A model generated the notes under the pieces. The model searched no databases. It saw only the letters and a list, made by a program, of their open reading frames with translations, and was not told where the DNA came from. From positions 1 to 13,964 of the forward strand of contig JADGAO010000068.1 of assembly GCA_015231995.1 (NCBI GenBank): DNA of 13,964 bases, given 5' to 3'. Below are positions 1-6,488 of the stretch, one piece after another; the stretch's first letter is position 1; each line of letters begins with the position of its first letter. The translations under genes were made by a program, and so were the position numbers. The DNA is from Nitrospinota bacterium. GTDB taxonomy: Bacteria > Nitrospinota_A > UBA7883 > JACRLM01.

Positions 1-109
1 TCCTTAAGAAAACTGGTTCATTTCCTTATCTGTTGGTTTAATAAAATCGGGGTGGGAAGATGTCAAGGCCGGAAGGTTGAAATTTTTTGGACGGCGGCTC
101 CCCTTCGGT

Positions 110-868
110 TTACGCCGGTCCCGCCCAGAACAGGGCCGCAACGCGGACGGATTGCGCGCCGCTTTTAATCAGAGTTCTGGCGCACTCCCTTGCCGTGGCT
201 CCGGTGGTGAAAATGTCGTCGAACAGCAGTATCTTCGCGCCTTCCACTATCCCGCGCCTTCGTGTGGCGAAAACGCCTTTCACGTTCTCGCCGCGTTCTT
301 CCCTGCTAAGTCCGTACTGCGGCCTTGTGTGTTTCACTCTGATGAGCGCGCCGTCGGCAATTTCCAGTCCCGCTTTTACCGCGAAATGTTGGGCCAATAG
401 ATACGACTGGTTGTAACCACGAAAGAAAAGCCGCCACATGGAAAGCGGAACCGGGATCACCAGATACCCCTTCGACTCTTCGAAAAACTCCGCAAGGCGC
501 GGCTCGGCAAGATCGGCGATTGTCCGCGCCCACGCCATCCGTTGCCGAAATTTGAACTCGTGTAGAAGCTCCCGCGCCGGACCTCCGTATATAAGCCCGA
601 ACCGCGCCTTCTCGAACGGCGGCGGGTTTTCGATGCACTCTCCGCAGGAATATGTCTCGCCCGATTCTATCTCGTAATCGAACTCAAGCGGTTTGCCGCA
701 GGTGGCGCATATGTTGCGCGGCGGGAGCCGAATGTCTGCAAGGCATTTCCCGCACAACGGCGCGGCATGACCCTCCACATCCTTGGCGGCGCATGACCTG
801 CACGATGCGGGAAACAGCAGACGCGCCGGATAAAGAAACGATTCGGCGATTAGCCCACGGATATTCAT
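110..868 (-). CDS. comF: ComF family phosphoribosyltransferase-like protein
   Basis: This is a 252-residue ComF/GntX-type protein, a family linked to DNA uptake and natural transformation in some bacteria; its biochemical substrate is not established. The N-terminal part carries zinc-ribbon cysteine pairs at C23/C26, C39/C42, C54/C57 and C75/C78. The C-terminal part is a type I phosphoribosyltransferase fold with the PRPP-binding motif DDIFTTGAT at about residues 217-225 and a conserved RGYNQ-type segment in the middle. I chose the ATG at 868 because an AGGAG lies 11 bases upstream and the family normally starts shortly before the first cysteine pair. An upstream in-frame start at 946 would add 26 low-complexity residues inside a repeat element. 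Length is normal for the family. The gene stands alone, divergent from the DUF2905 cluster. The family call is firm; a competence role in this organism is inference. Confidence 0.9.
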   Translation of the reverse strand: MNIRGLIAESFLYPARLLFPASCRSCAAKDVEGHAAPLCGKCLADIRLPPRNICATCGKPLEFDYEIESGETYSCGECIENPPPFEKARFGLIYGGPARELLHEFKFRQRMAWARTIADLAEPRLAEFFEESKGYLVIPVPLSMWRLFFRGYNQSYLLAQHFAVKAGLEIADGALIRVKHTRPQYGLSREERGENVKGVFATRRRGIVEGAKILLFDDIFTTGATARECARTLIKSGAQSVRVAALFWAGPA

Positions 869-881
869 GCGATAATTTACT

Positions 882-1032
882 CCTGATTCCGAAGTTTGAA
901 GCGTTTTTTGCGGCTGATTATTTTGTTTTTCTTCGAGATTCTTCACTGCGCATTAGCTCCGTTCAGAATGATATGTAAGTAACTGTCATTCTGCGCGCCA
1001 GCGAAGAATCTCGCATCAACTTCGGAATCAGG
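882..1032. repeat. Inverted-repeat intergenic element between comF and the DUF2905 gene
   Basis: The outer arms are a perfect 15-bp inverted repeat, CCTGATTCCGAAGTT at 882-896 and AACTTCGGAATCAGG at 1018-1032. Inside lies a second imperfect pair, CGAGATTCTTC from 934 and GAAGAATCTCG up to 1013, with CAGAATGA and TCATTCTG further in. The inner part is a diverged member of the TGTCATCCTGAG...CAGAATGACA family seen at 8386-8600 and 11922-12083. The left arm touches the Shine-Dalgarno bases of comF (880-884), so the element abuts and partly overlaps its translation start region. It is probably a non-autonomous repeat of MITE type. Confidence 0.65.
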
Positions 1033-1088
1033 GTTTATGGTATATAAAGATAGCCCCATTATAAACTTTTTCGGTTTTGCATAGCGAC

Positions 1089-1304
1089 ATGGGCCGATTT
1101 TTAATCATCCTGGGTTTGGTGATCGTGGTACTGGGCCTTGCGTGGCCTATTGTCGGCAAACTCGGATTGGGCAGGCTACCCGGCGACATCGTGGTGGAAC
1201 GGGAGAATTTTTCGTTCCATTTCCCCATCGCGACGATGATAGTGGTGAGCGTAGTCCTGACCATTCTGATAAACGTGATTCTGCGCCTGATAGGAAAGCT
1301 GTGA
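1089..1304 (+). CDS. DUF2905 family small membrane protein
   Basis: This is a 71-residue protein with two predicted membrane helices, about residues 3-22 and 43-66, joined by a short loop that holds the family signature GRLPGDIVVERENFSFHFP. That order, helix, GRLPGDI loop, helix, and the length of about 70 residues are those of the DUF2905 family, whose function is unknown. I chose the ATG at 1089; an in-frame TTG at 1077 adds only four residues. No strong ribosome binding site is visible before either. The stop is six bases before the MazG-like gene, so the two are probably co-transcribed. Confidence 0.82.
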   Translation: MGRFLIILGLVIVVLGLAWPIVGKLGLGRLPGDIVVERENFSFHFPIATMIVVSVVLTILINVILRLIGKL

Positions 1305-1310
1305 TTCGGC

Positions 1311-1667
1311 ATGGATGAGTTAATAGAGAGCATCAGGAAATTCGCCAAAGACCGGGACTGGGAAAAATTCCATTCTCCCAAAAACCTTGCGATGGCCCTG
1401 TCTGTTGAAGTGTCGGAGATACTGGAGCATTTCCAGTGGCTCACGCAGGAAGAAAGCCGTAACCTGTCGCCCGAAAAACTGGCCGAGGTCAAAGACGAAA
1501 TCGGCGACGTGCTGGTATACCTTGTGAACCTCGCCGACAAACTCGGCATAGACCCGATAAAAGCCGCCAGCGACAAGATGGTGAAGAACGCTAAGAAATA
1601 TCCCATATCCGCAGTCCATGGCAGGGCCGTCAAACACACGCAGATAAAACCGGAGACGGGACGATGA
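1311..1667 (+). CDS. MazG-like nucleotide pyrophosphohydrolase
   Basis: This is a 118-residue all-helical NTP pyrophosphohydrolase of the small MazG-like (RS21-C6/iMazG) type, expected to hydrolyse a nucleoside triphosphate to the monophosphate and pyrophosphate and so clean or balance the dNTP pool. The metal-binding motifs are visible: E33xxE36 in SVEVSEILEHFQW and E63xxD66 in KDEIGDVLVYLVNLADKLG. The N-terminal segment RDWEKFHSPKNLAMALS and the late KNAKKYP are also typical. Length fits the single-domain family, not the two-domain MazG of E. coli. It starts six bases after the DUF2905 stop and its TGA overlaps the ATG of the next gene (ATGA), which suggests translational coupling. The exact substrate cannot be told from sequence; dCTP is common for this subfamily. 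Confidence 0.9.
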   Translation: MDELIESIRKFAKDRDWEKFHSPKNLAMALSVEVSEILEHFQWLTQEESRNLSPEKLAEVKDEIGDVLVYLVNLADKLGIDPIKAASDKMVKNAKKYPISAVHGRAVKHTQIKPETGR

Positions 1668-2134
1668 TGCACGGCTCCTTGAACAACGTGGATGAGGCCA
1701 TTCGCAAGTTTGCGAGGCTTGAACCCGGTTTTGCGTTTTTGCGCGGAATGTCGCCGGAGTTGGCGGATGGGAAATATGAAATCAGCGAAGGGGCGTACGC
1801 CATGGTTTCCACATATCAGACCGCTTCGCCGGTTGAAAAGAAATTCGAAGCTCATCGCAAATACATTGACCTGCAATACGTCGTCGCCGGGGAGGAAATC
1901 GCCCATGTGACGGATGTCTCCTCCCTTGCGACCGCAGAGGAATACGACGAGACGCGGGACGTCGCCTTTTTTCACGATCCCGTGTCGCATGAGACTATCG
2001 TTTTGCGTTCCGGTTCGTTTGCCGTATTCCACCCGGAAGACGCCCATCGCCCCGGCATGACGGCTGGTAGCGCCCCCTCCACCGTGAGAAAGGTGGTTGT
2101 GAAGATACCGGTGGAAGCGCTCCCAAAACCCTAA
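1664..2134 (+). CDS. YhcH/YjgK/YiaL family protein
   Basis: This is a 156-residue protein of the YhcH/YjgK/YiaL family (DUF386), a cupin-like beta-barrel fold. Members are often found in sugar or sialic-acid catabolism operons and the biochemical activity is uncertain. Family motifs are present: FEAHRKYIDLQYVVAGEE at about residues 60-77, then EEYDETRDVAFF, and a C-terminal FHPEDAHRPG segment whose histidines are candidate metal ligands. There are two consecutive ATG codons at 1664 and 1667; the first overlaps the stop of the MazG-like gene by four bases. It is the last gene of the three-gene cluster, and the perfect inverted repeat at 2133-2208 begins on its stop codon and could end the transcript. 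No sugar-catabolism genes are next to it, so the context does not support a specific pathway. Confidence 0.88.
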   Translation: MMHGSLNNVDEAIRKFARLEPGFAFLRGMSPELADGKYEISEGAYAMVSTYQTASPVEKKFEAHRKYIDLQYVVAGEEIAHVTDVSSLATAEEYDETRDVAFFHDPVSHETIVLRSGSFAVFHPEDAHRPGMTAGSAPSTVRKVVVKIPVEALPKP

Positions 2135-2208
2135 AGTAGGGGCAGACCTGTGTGTCTGCCCTCTCTCGATTTCTTATGTGGGCAGACACACAGGTCTGCC
2201 CCTACTTT
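2133..2208. repeat. Perfect 29-bp inverted repeat of the GTAGGGGC family, possible terminator
   Basis: The left arm 2133-2161 and the right arm 2180-2208 are perfect reverse complements over 29 bp, with an 18-base loop. The core element is bounded by GTAGGGGC (2136-2143) and GCCCCTAC (2198-2205), the same ends as the element at 8324-8383. A run of C then T follows (2209-2221), so on the plus strand this could act as a Rho-independent terminator for the DUF2905-MazG-YhcH cluster and insulate the tRNA gene. The left arm starts inside the stop codon of the YhcH gene. It belongs to a family of short palindromic dispersed repeats. Confidence 0.85.
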
Positions 2209-2226
2209 CCCCCCTTTTTTTTCTCC

Positions 2227-2255
2227 TTTCCAATTTTTCCATCGCTTCTTATAAT
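2227..2255 (+). promoter_or_regulatory. Putative sigma-70 type promoter of the tRNA-Cys gene
   Basis: A consensus -10 box TATAAT lies at 2250-2255, and TTTCCA (4 of 6 matches to TTGACA) lies at 2227-2232, with the optimal 17-base spacer. The -10 box ends 24 bases before the mature tRNA start, leaving a short 5' leader for RNase P processing. The call rests on sequence match and position only. Confidence 0.55.
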
Positions 2256-2279
2256 CGGGATGGTAGAATTACGAATTAC

Positions 2280-2354
<75 letters not shown>

Positions 2355-2393
2355 TTTTTGTGTCATGTACGATAAACTCCACCGGCGGTTTTT

Positions 2394-3626
2394 ATGGCTG
2401 ACTCCGGTTTTCTTCATGCAAAAGTGGGGATATCCATCGTCCGCGCCATTGTGGAAAAATCCTGGCGAGACAGCCTTCCCACGTTCGCTTCGTCGCTGGC
2501 GTATACGACTATCCTCTCGCTCGCGCCCCTTACGGCCATCTCTCTTTCCGTTTTTTCGTCGTTCAAAGAATCGCGCACGGTGGTGACCAGCCTCGTCTTC
2601 CAGTGGCTTTTGCCCACCGAAGACCTTGCGCGGATCATCGGCGAGAACCTGGATGTGTTTTCCGCCAACGCCGCGTCGGTCTCCATATTTGGATTGATAA
2701 CCTTGGCTCTGCTCGCTGTGTGGGTGATGGTGACTGTGGAATCCACCTTCAACATGATCTGGAAAGCGCCGGAGGGGAGGACGTTTTTCAACCGGTTCAT
2801 AACCTACTGGACAGCCATAACGTTCGCTCCGGTGCTTATCGCCGCCTCTGTGGCCATGACCGCAAGCCTGCACTCCATGATGGCCAGCGGGGCTATCCAC
2901 GAGTATCCCATCGCCTATAGCCTCCTTTTGCGCGTATCTCCCTATCTTTTCACATGGACGGCGTTCGCGCTGGCTTACAGGCTTATCCCAAACGTGAAGG
3001 TGAGGCTCTGGCCGGCGTGGACAGGGGCGTTTGTGGCGGGCCTAATGTTTGAGGCGGCCAAGCGCGGGTTCGACTACTACCTGCGCGCCTTCGCCGGGTA
3101 CGAAAAGATTTATGGAGCTATTTCGGTGATACCGGCTTTTCTGCTGTGGCTTTATGTGACATGGCTCATCGTGCTGTTCGGCGCGGCGCTGGCCTATGTC
3201 ATCCAGCATCGTGACAAACTCGACGATGGCTCGGACGAGGCCGGGCATATCCCCTTTTACGCCATGTCGCTGGTTACGCTTGCCGTGCGCGATTACGAGG
3301 GTGGAGCCGCTCCCATGAGCCAGGCGCGGGCGAAACAGGCAATCGGCATGAGCGCGAAATTATACGAGACGGTGACGGAAACCCTGCATAATCTCGACGT
3401 CATCGAATTCGTTGACAAGGGTGTCGGAAGTTTCCTGCTCAAACGTCCGCCCGAATCGGTGAAAGCCGGGCCGCTATTGATGAGCCTTGCCGGATCGGGC
3501 CTTGCCCTCCCGCCACCGCGAGAAAATGGGGGCGACGAGGCTCTGCGTCTGTTTTTTGAAAATATGATGGACGATGCGCTGGCCGGCGCGAGGGATGTTA
3601 CGTTGTTGGATATGGCGAAGGGTTGA
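2394..3626 (+). CDS. YihY/BrkB family inner-membrane protein
   Basis: This is a 410-residue member of the YihY/virulence factor BrkB family, once misassigned as RNase BN; the function is not settled. Family motifs are clear: DSLPTFASSLAYTTILSLAPL at about residues 26-46 leading into helix 1, further hydrophobic helices near 95-118, 137-157, 173-197 and 207-222, and the signature YEKIYGAISVIPAFLLWLYV near 236-255 followed by a last helix to about 270. Residues 280-410 form a soluble tail with a winged-helix-like stretch (MSQARAKQAIGMSAKLYETVTETLHNLDVIEFV), an extension found in part of the family. I chose the ATG at 2394, 39 bases after the tRNA; only a weak GGCGG precedes it. The gene may be co-transcribed with tRNA-Cys, since no terminator is seen between them. 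Confidence 0.9.
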   Translation: MADSGFLHAKVGISIVRAIVEKSWRDSLPTFASSLAYTTILSLAPLTAISLSVFSSFKESRTVVTSLVFQWLLPTEDLARIIGENLDVFSANAASVSIFGLITLALLAVWVMVTVESTFNMIWKAPEGRTFFNRFITYWTAITFAPVLIAASVAMTASLHSMMASGAIHEYPIAYSLLLRVSPYLFTWTAFALAYRLIPNVKVRLWPAWTGAFVAGLMFEAAKRGFDYYLRAFAGYEKIYGAISVIPAFLLWLYVTWLIVLFGAALAYVIQHRDKLDDGSDEAGHIPFYAMSLVTLAVRDYEGGAAPMSQARAKQAIGMSAKLYETVTETLHNLDVIEFVDKGVGSFLLKRPPESVKAGPLLMSLAGSGLALPPPRENGGDEALRLFFENMMDDALAGARDVTLLDMAKG

Positions 3627-3645
3627 CGGCGATAAACCCCGCCTT

Positions 3646-3942
3646 TTACGCCGCGTGAATGCGGACTTCCTTGGGAAGCCTTCCACCAAGGCGGGCGCGG
3701 GCCTCTTCCAGGTCGAAATCCGTCTGCAACCCCATCCAGAAAGACGCAGAAACCCCAAAATAACGCGCAAACCGCAATGCCGTATCCGCAGTCACCGCCC
3801 GCTTCCCATGCGCAATTTCATTGATGCGCCTCGGAGACACCCCGATGTCACGAGCGATACGGTTTTGGCTGATGCCCATTGGCTTTAGAAACTCTTCCAG
3901 AAGAACTTCGCCCGGATGGATATTTTTTAACTTTGTTTTCAT
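3646..3942 (-). CDS. higA: HigA-type antitoxin (XRE-family DNA-binding protein)
   Basis: This is a 98-residue HigA/VapI-type antitoxin. The opening KNIHPGEVLLEEFLKPMGISQNRIARDIGVSP is the family hallmark; the helix-turn-helix spans about residues 24-47 and is followed by GKRAVTADTALRFARYFGVSASFWMGLQTDFDL, the segment that normally packs against the toxin. HigA neutralises the mRNA-cleaving toxin HigB and represses its own operon. I chose the ATG at 3942 because AGGA, overlapping the upstream stop codon, lies seven bases before it; a TTG at 3948 would add two residues. Only a C-terminal remnant of HigB precedes it (3952-4008), so the antitoxin appears to be an orphan. It converges on the YihY gene, with 19 bases between the stops. 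The family call is firm; current DNA-binding or regulatory function is inference. Confidence 0.88.
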   Translation of the reverse strand: MKTKLKNIHPGEVLLEEFLKPMGISQNRIARDIGVSPRRINEIAHGKRAVTADTALRFARYFGVSASFWMGLQTDFDLEEARARLGGRLPKEVRIHAA

Positions 3943-3951
3943 ATTCAAATC

Positions 3952-4008
3952 CTAGTGGTAATCCACGATTTCGACATCCCACGCATCCGCTTCGCTCCAC
4001 ACGAAGGA
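3952..4008 (-). pseudogene. higB: C-terminal remnant of a HigB-type toxin gene
   Basis: Reading the minus strand just upstream of higA gives SFVWSEADAWDVEIVDYH followed by TAG at 3952-3954. This matches the C-terminal end of RelE-superfamily HigB toxins, which finish with a WxxxxAYDVEIVDYH-like segment, and it sits exactly where HigB should be, ten bases from the antitoxin ATG. Going further toward the toxin N-terminus, similarity stops at about 4008, where a GTAGGGGC repeat begins (4010), and the frame hits a stop at 4045-4047. None of the catalytic or N-terminal parts of the toxin are present, and no other part is visible elsewhere in the window. The toxin is therefore inactive. The identification rests on motif recognition of a short stretch plus perfect genomic position. 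Confidence 0.75.
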
Positions 4009-4009
4009 G

Positions 4010-4033
4010 GTAGGGGCGACCCTGTGTCGCCCT
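4010..4033. repeat. Half-copy of the GTAGGGGC palindromic repeat inside the higB remnant
   Basis: GTAGGGGC at 4010-4017 matches the end of the elements at 2136 and 8324. GGGCGAC (4014-4020) and GTCGCCC (4026-4032) form a 7-bp hairpin with a 5-base loop. The closing GCCCCTAC end is absent, so only the first half of a full element is present. It marks the point where HigB-like coding sequence stops. The remaining bases up to 4084 hold no gene that I recognise. Confidence 0.6.
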
Positions 4034-4084
4034 TCACAGAGGATTCATGTTTTTCCTGTGGGACATCTTCACCCCAGCTCATCT

Positions 4085-5914
4085 TCAACTACCCCAAGGA
4101 GGACAACCGAAACCACTTTTTTGTATATCTTCCACTTTTACCAAAAAAGGTAATACGGTTTTATCGTCAATGAAGGCGGAAAGGGCTAGCTCCGGTGTGA
4201 TAATGGCTCCTGAAAGGTCTGCATGTCGAAGATTGGCGCACCGGATATCAGCTTTTCTCAAGTCCGCGTTTTGTAGCTGGGCATTGAAGAAGTCGGCATG
4301 AAAAAGGAAGGAACGTGAAAGATTTGCTCCACGCAAGTCAGCCCCCTTTAAGTTTGCGCCTTTCACTGTCGCTATCATCTCAGGGATATCGGCATTCCAT
4401 GGAAGCTTTTCCGGCCTTTTAGAAAGCTCCTGCCCGGAGAGATTGGCTGTTCTCCATGTAGATAATGGGTAGTGCCATGCAAGAAAGAACGGAGCTATTA
4501 TAGCAAGACTAACGAAAGGAAGCCATACCAACATTAGTTGCAAAAAATTGAGTCGCATATTTCGCGCAATCAACAGGATTCCCCGCGCTTGAAATAAATA
4601 AGATACCGATATCAAAGCTATTAATATAAACATCACATAAAGAAATCCACTTAGATACCAATCATGTTTTGGAAGAGAAATGAACAGGTATCCCAAAATC
4701 GTAAATGGAGTCACGATCCACGCCGTTATGATTGAATAAATGCACGGATCCCACCAAAAGTTAGGCCGTTTATCGGCTGTTTTCAGTCTAGGCACAAATA
4801 GGTAAACGATGCTTGTTAACATCCAGGGGTAAACTGTTTTATCTATCGTCCTTCCATCCGGGAACACCGCTGGAAGCTGGGAAAAATGCTCCCACAATGT
4901 TTTAAGATAATGATGCATGTAAACAAAGAGGCCAAATAGAATAAGCGGCCCGGCCACAAAGAAGTATTGAACTTGTATATTGGTTTGCAAGACTGGCAGG
5001 GGAAACATCTCGTCGCCCAGGACAAGAGCCTTGTGTGAAATCGAAAATAACGTAAGCCACGAATAAAGACAACCAAGCATAAGCGCGATAAATACTGGCC
5101 TTGCCATCAGTATTGTGTTTTGCGCCGCAGTGACCCCATCAAATTTTTTGACATTTTCGGGTAGTGCTGCGCTAGATACATCGGCACCTCCCAGCGCAGG
5201 AGTGGTCAAATCAATGACTGTCTCCATGTTAGCGTTACGTAGGTTGGCATGATGGAAAATGGCAAAAGTTACCGTTGCATTCGTAAAGTCAGCGTTAGAA
5301 AGGTGGGTTCCTTTAAGGTCAGCGTTAGAAAGGTTGGTTCCTTTAAGGTCAGCGTTAGAAAGGTCTGCTTTCGAAAGGTTGGCGAATGAAAGGTTTGTAT
5401 CTCTAAAGTAGCTACCCGAAAGATTGCTCCCAGAAAGATCCATATTAAAAAGATTGACATAAGAAAGTGTGATGTTAGGAAGATTGATGTTCGAGAGGTT
5501 GGTACGCGAAAGGTTGGAGCGTGAAAGGTTTGTGTGCAAAAGCTTGACATTCGAAAGGTCGACATCCGAAAGGGCGACACCCGAAAGATCGGCATTATGA
5601 AGATTGGAGCCCGAAAGGTTGGCTCCTGAAAGATCGGCATTATGAAGATTGGCTCTCGTAAGGTCGGAATTCGAAAGGTTGGCTCCTGAAAGGTTAGCGT
5701 CCGAAATATCTGCTTCCGAAAGGTTGGCTTCTGAAAGGTCTGCGCGTGAAAGGTCTGCACCCCGAAGGTTACTTTTCCGTCCTCCTCTCCATTTGCTATC
5801 TATCCAGTTTTTATGTTGGGCGATAATCCCATCTAAATCTTCTTTTGGAACCTTCCTCTTCCACCAGGGCGGTTCCTCACCGTATCCCCACGGATTTTCA
5901 TTTTCATCGGCCAT
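4085..5914 (-). CDS. Pentapeptide-repeat membrane protein with two repeat blocks
   Basis: This is a 609-residue protein built of four parts. Residues 1-47 are Trp-rich and end in HKNWIDSKWRGGRKSNLRGADL, a lead-in common in pentapeptide-repeat proteins. Residues 48-233 are about 37 A(D/N)LSx repeats, expected to form a right-handed quadrilateral beta-helix. Residues 268-480 contain about five or six hydrophobic helices (near 268-292, 316-337, 362-375, 394-413, 420-442 and 457-479). Residues 518-571 form a second repeat block. The function is unknown; relatives with this repeat range from gyrase-binding proteins to membrane scaffolds, and nothing here allows a choice. The gene is visibly more AT-rich than its neighbours, which suggests transfer. 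DNA within the repeats is recently duplicated: a 30-base unit at 5288-5377 and a 25-base block at 5583 and 5628. The ATG at 5914 has only a weak ribosome binding site. Confidence 0.85.
   Translation of the reverse strand: MADENENPWGYGEEPPWWKRKVPKEDLDGIIAQHKNWIDSKWRGGRKSNLRGADLSRADLSEANLSEADISDANLSGANLSNSDLTRANLHNADLSGANLSGSNLHNADLSGVALSDVDLSNVKLLHTNLSRSNLSRTNLSNINLPNITLSYVNLFNMDLSGSNLSGSYFRDTNLSFANLSKADLSNADLKGTNLSNADLKGTHLSNADFTNATVTFAIFHHANLRNANMETVIDLTTPALGGADVSSAALPENVKKFDGVTAAQNTILMARPVFIALMLGCLYSWLTLFSISHKALVLGDEMFPLPVLQTNIQVQYFFVAGPLILFGLFVYMHHYLKTLWEHFSQLPAVFPDGRTIDKTVYPWMLTSIVYLFVPRLKTADKRPNFWWDPCIYSIITAWIVTPFTILGYLFISLPKHDWYLSGFLYVMFILIALISVSYLFQARGILLIARNMRLNFLQLMLVWLPFVSLAIIAPFFLAWHYPLSTWRTANLSGQELSKRPEKLPWNADIPEMIATVKGANLKGADLRGANLSRSFLFHADFFNAQLQNADLRKADIRCANLRHADLSGAIITPELALSAFIDDKTVLPFLVKVEDIQKSGFGCPPWGS
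5288..5377. repeat. 30-base tandem repeat inside the pentapeptide gene
   Basis: A 30-base unit containing AGCGTTAGAAAGGT and GGTTCCTTTAAG occurs twice almost without change (5288-5317 and 5318-5347) and begins a third time at 5348. It encodes the ten-residue unit NADLKGTNLS. The near-identity at the DNA level, compared with diverged repeats on either side, indicates recent slippage or duplication. Confidence 0.8.
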
Positions 5915-6014
5915 TATATTTTTCTAAATTTTTACAATGAAGGTATATTACCAGCCTTTGCGTGGAGGGTTGCTAATTATTGCTTCCCTGTAGCAACATT
6001 TCCCGCCATCCCCC

Positions 6015-6434
6015 TCACTCCAGCGATTCTCTCCCGAACGAATGGGGCAAAAGCTCCGATAACGGGACGTTCACTACGTCTCCAGAGCCGTCCGCGACAA
6101 CGACCCTTATCTCTTTGCCGAACTCGTTCAACACCTGCCTGCACGCGCCGCAGGGGTATGTGTGTTCGCCGGATGACGAGACTATCGCAATGCGGGCTAT
6201 GTCCTGCCTCCCCTCGGAAACGGATTTGAACACAGCCACGCGCTCCGCGCATATCGTGAGGCCATAAGAGGCGTTCTCCACGTTTGCGCCGGTGAAAATA
6301 TGCCCGCCACGGGTAACGAGCGCCGCGCCCACGCGGAACTTCGAATATGGGGCGTAGGCGTTATCCATCGCGTCACGCGCTGTCTGGACGAGATCGTCGT
6401 CCGTCACAAGTTGATCGGGAGTCGCTTTTTCCAT
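6015..6434 (-). CDS. cdd: Cytidine deaminase (tetrameric type)
   Basis: This is a 139-residue zinc-dependent cytidine deaminase that converts cytidine and deoxycytidine to uridine and deoxyuridine in pyrimidine salvage. The N-terminal AYAPYSKFRVGAAL (residues 27-40) and GANVENASYGLTICAERVA contribute the substrate pocket. The catalytic zinc motif is C62-A-E64 plus P94-C95-G-A-C98, with E64 as proton shuttle. Use of Cys instead of His before AE and the length below 140 residues identify the homotetrameric class. I chose the ATG at 6434; the in-frame TTG at 6458 would add eight residues without support. It lies 54 bases downstream of the zinc-ribbon gene on the same strand and may share its transcript. 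The downstream gap to 5915 holds only a 7-bp inverted repeat (GTTGCTA at 5969, TAGCAAC at 5991) without a T run. Confidence 0.95.
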   Translation of the reverse strand: MEKATPDQLVTDDDLVQTARDAMDNAYAPYSKFRVGAALVTRGGHIFTGANVENASYGLTICAERVAVFKSVSEGRQDIARIAIVSSSGEHTYPCGACRQVLNEFGKEIRVVVADGSGDVVNVPLSELLPHSFGRESLE

Positions 6435-6488
6435 TTTACGCCTATGAGTGATATACAAGGGACGAGGGTGAAGAGGGCGCGCCCAATC

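Noticed and set aside
178..196. Possible sigma-54 promoter TGGCGCAC...TTGC
   Set aside because: The spacing between the GG and GC elements is one base too long, and it lies inside comF on the opposite strand.
1028..2047. Long minus-strand open frame opposite the DUF2905-MazG-YhcH genes
   Set aside because: It is antisense to three genes with clear family motifs and shows no recognisable domain; the composition looks like a shadow frame.
5269..5760. 163-codon minus-strand frame inside the pentapeptide gene with regular Phe repeats
   Set aside because: Its periodicity is a frame-shifted reading of the 15-base pentapeptide repeat; the A(D/N)LSx frame is the real one.
5285..5760. Possible CRISPR or minisatellite in the pentapeptide gene
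   Set aside because: The repeat is coding, in frame and in multiples of 15 bases.
5969..5997. Inverted repeat GTTGCTA/TAGCAAC after cytidine deaminase as a terminator
   Set aside because: The stem is only 7 bp with a 15-base loop and no T run on the relevant strand.
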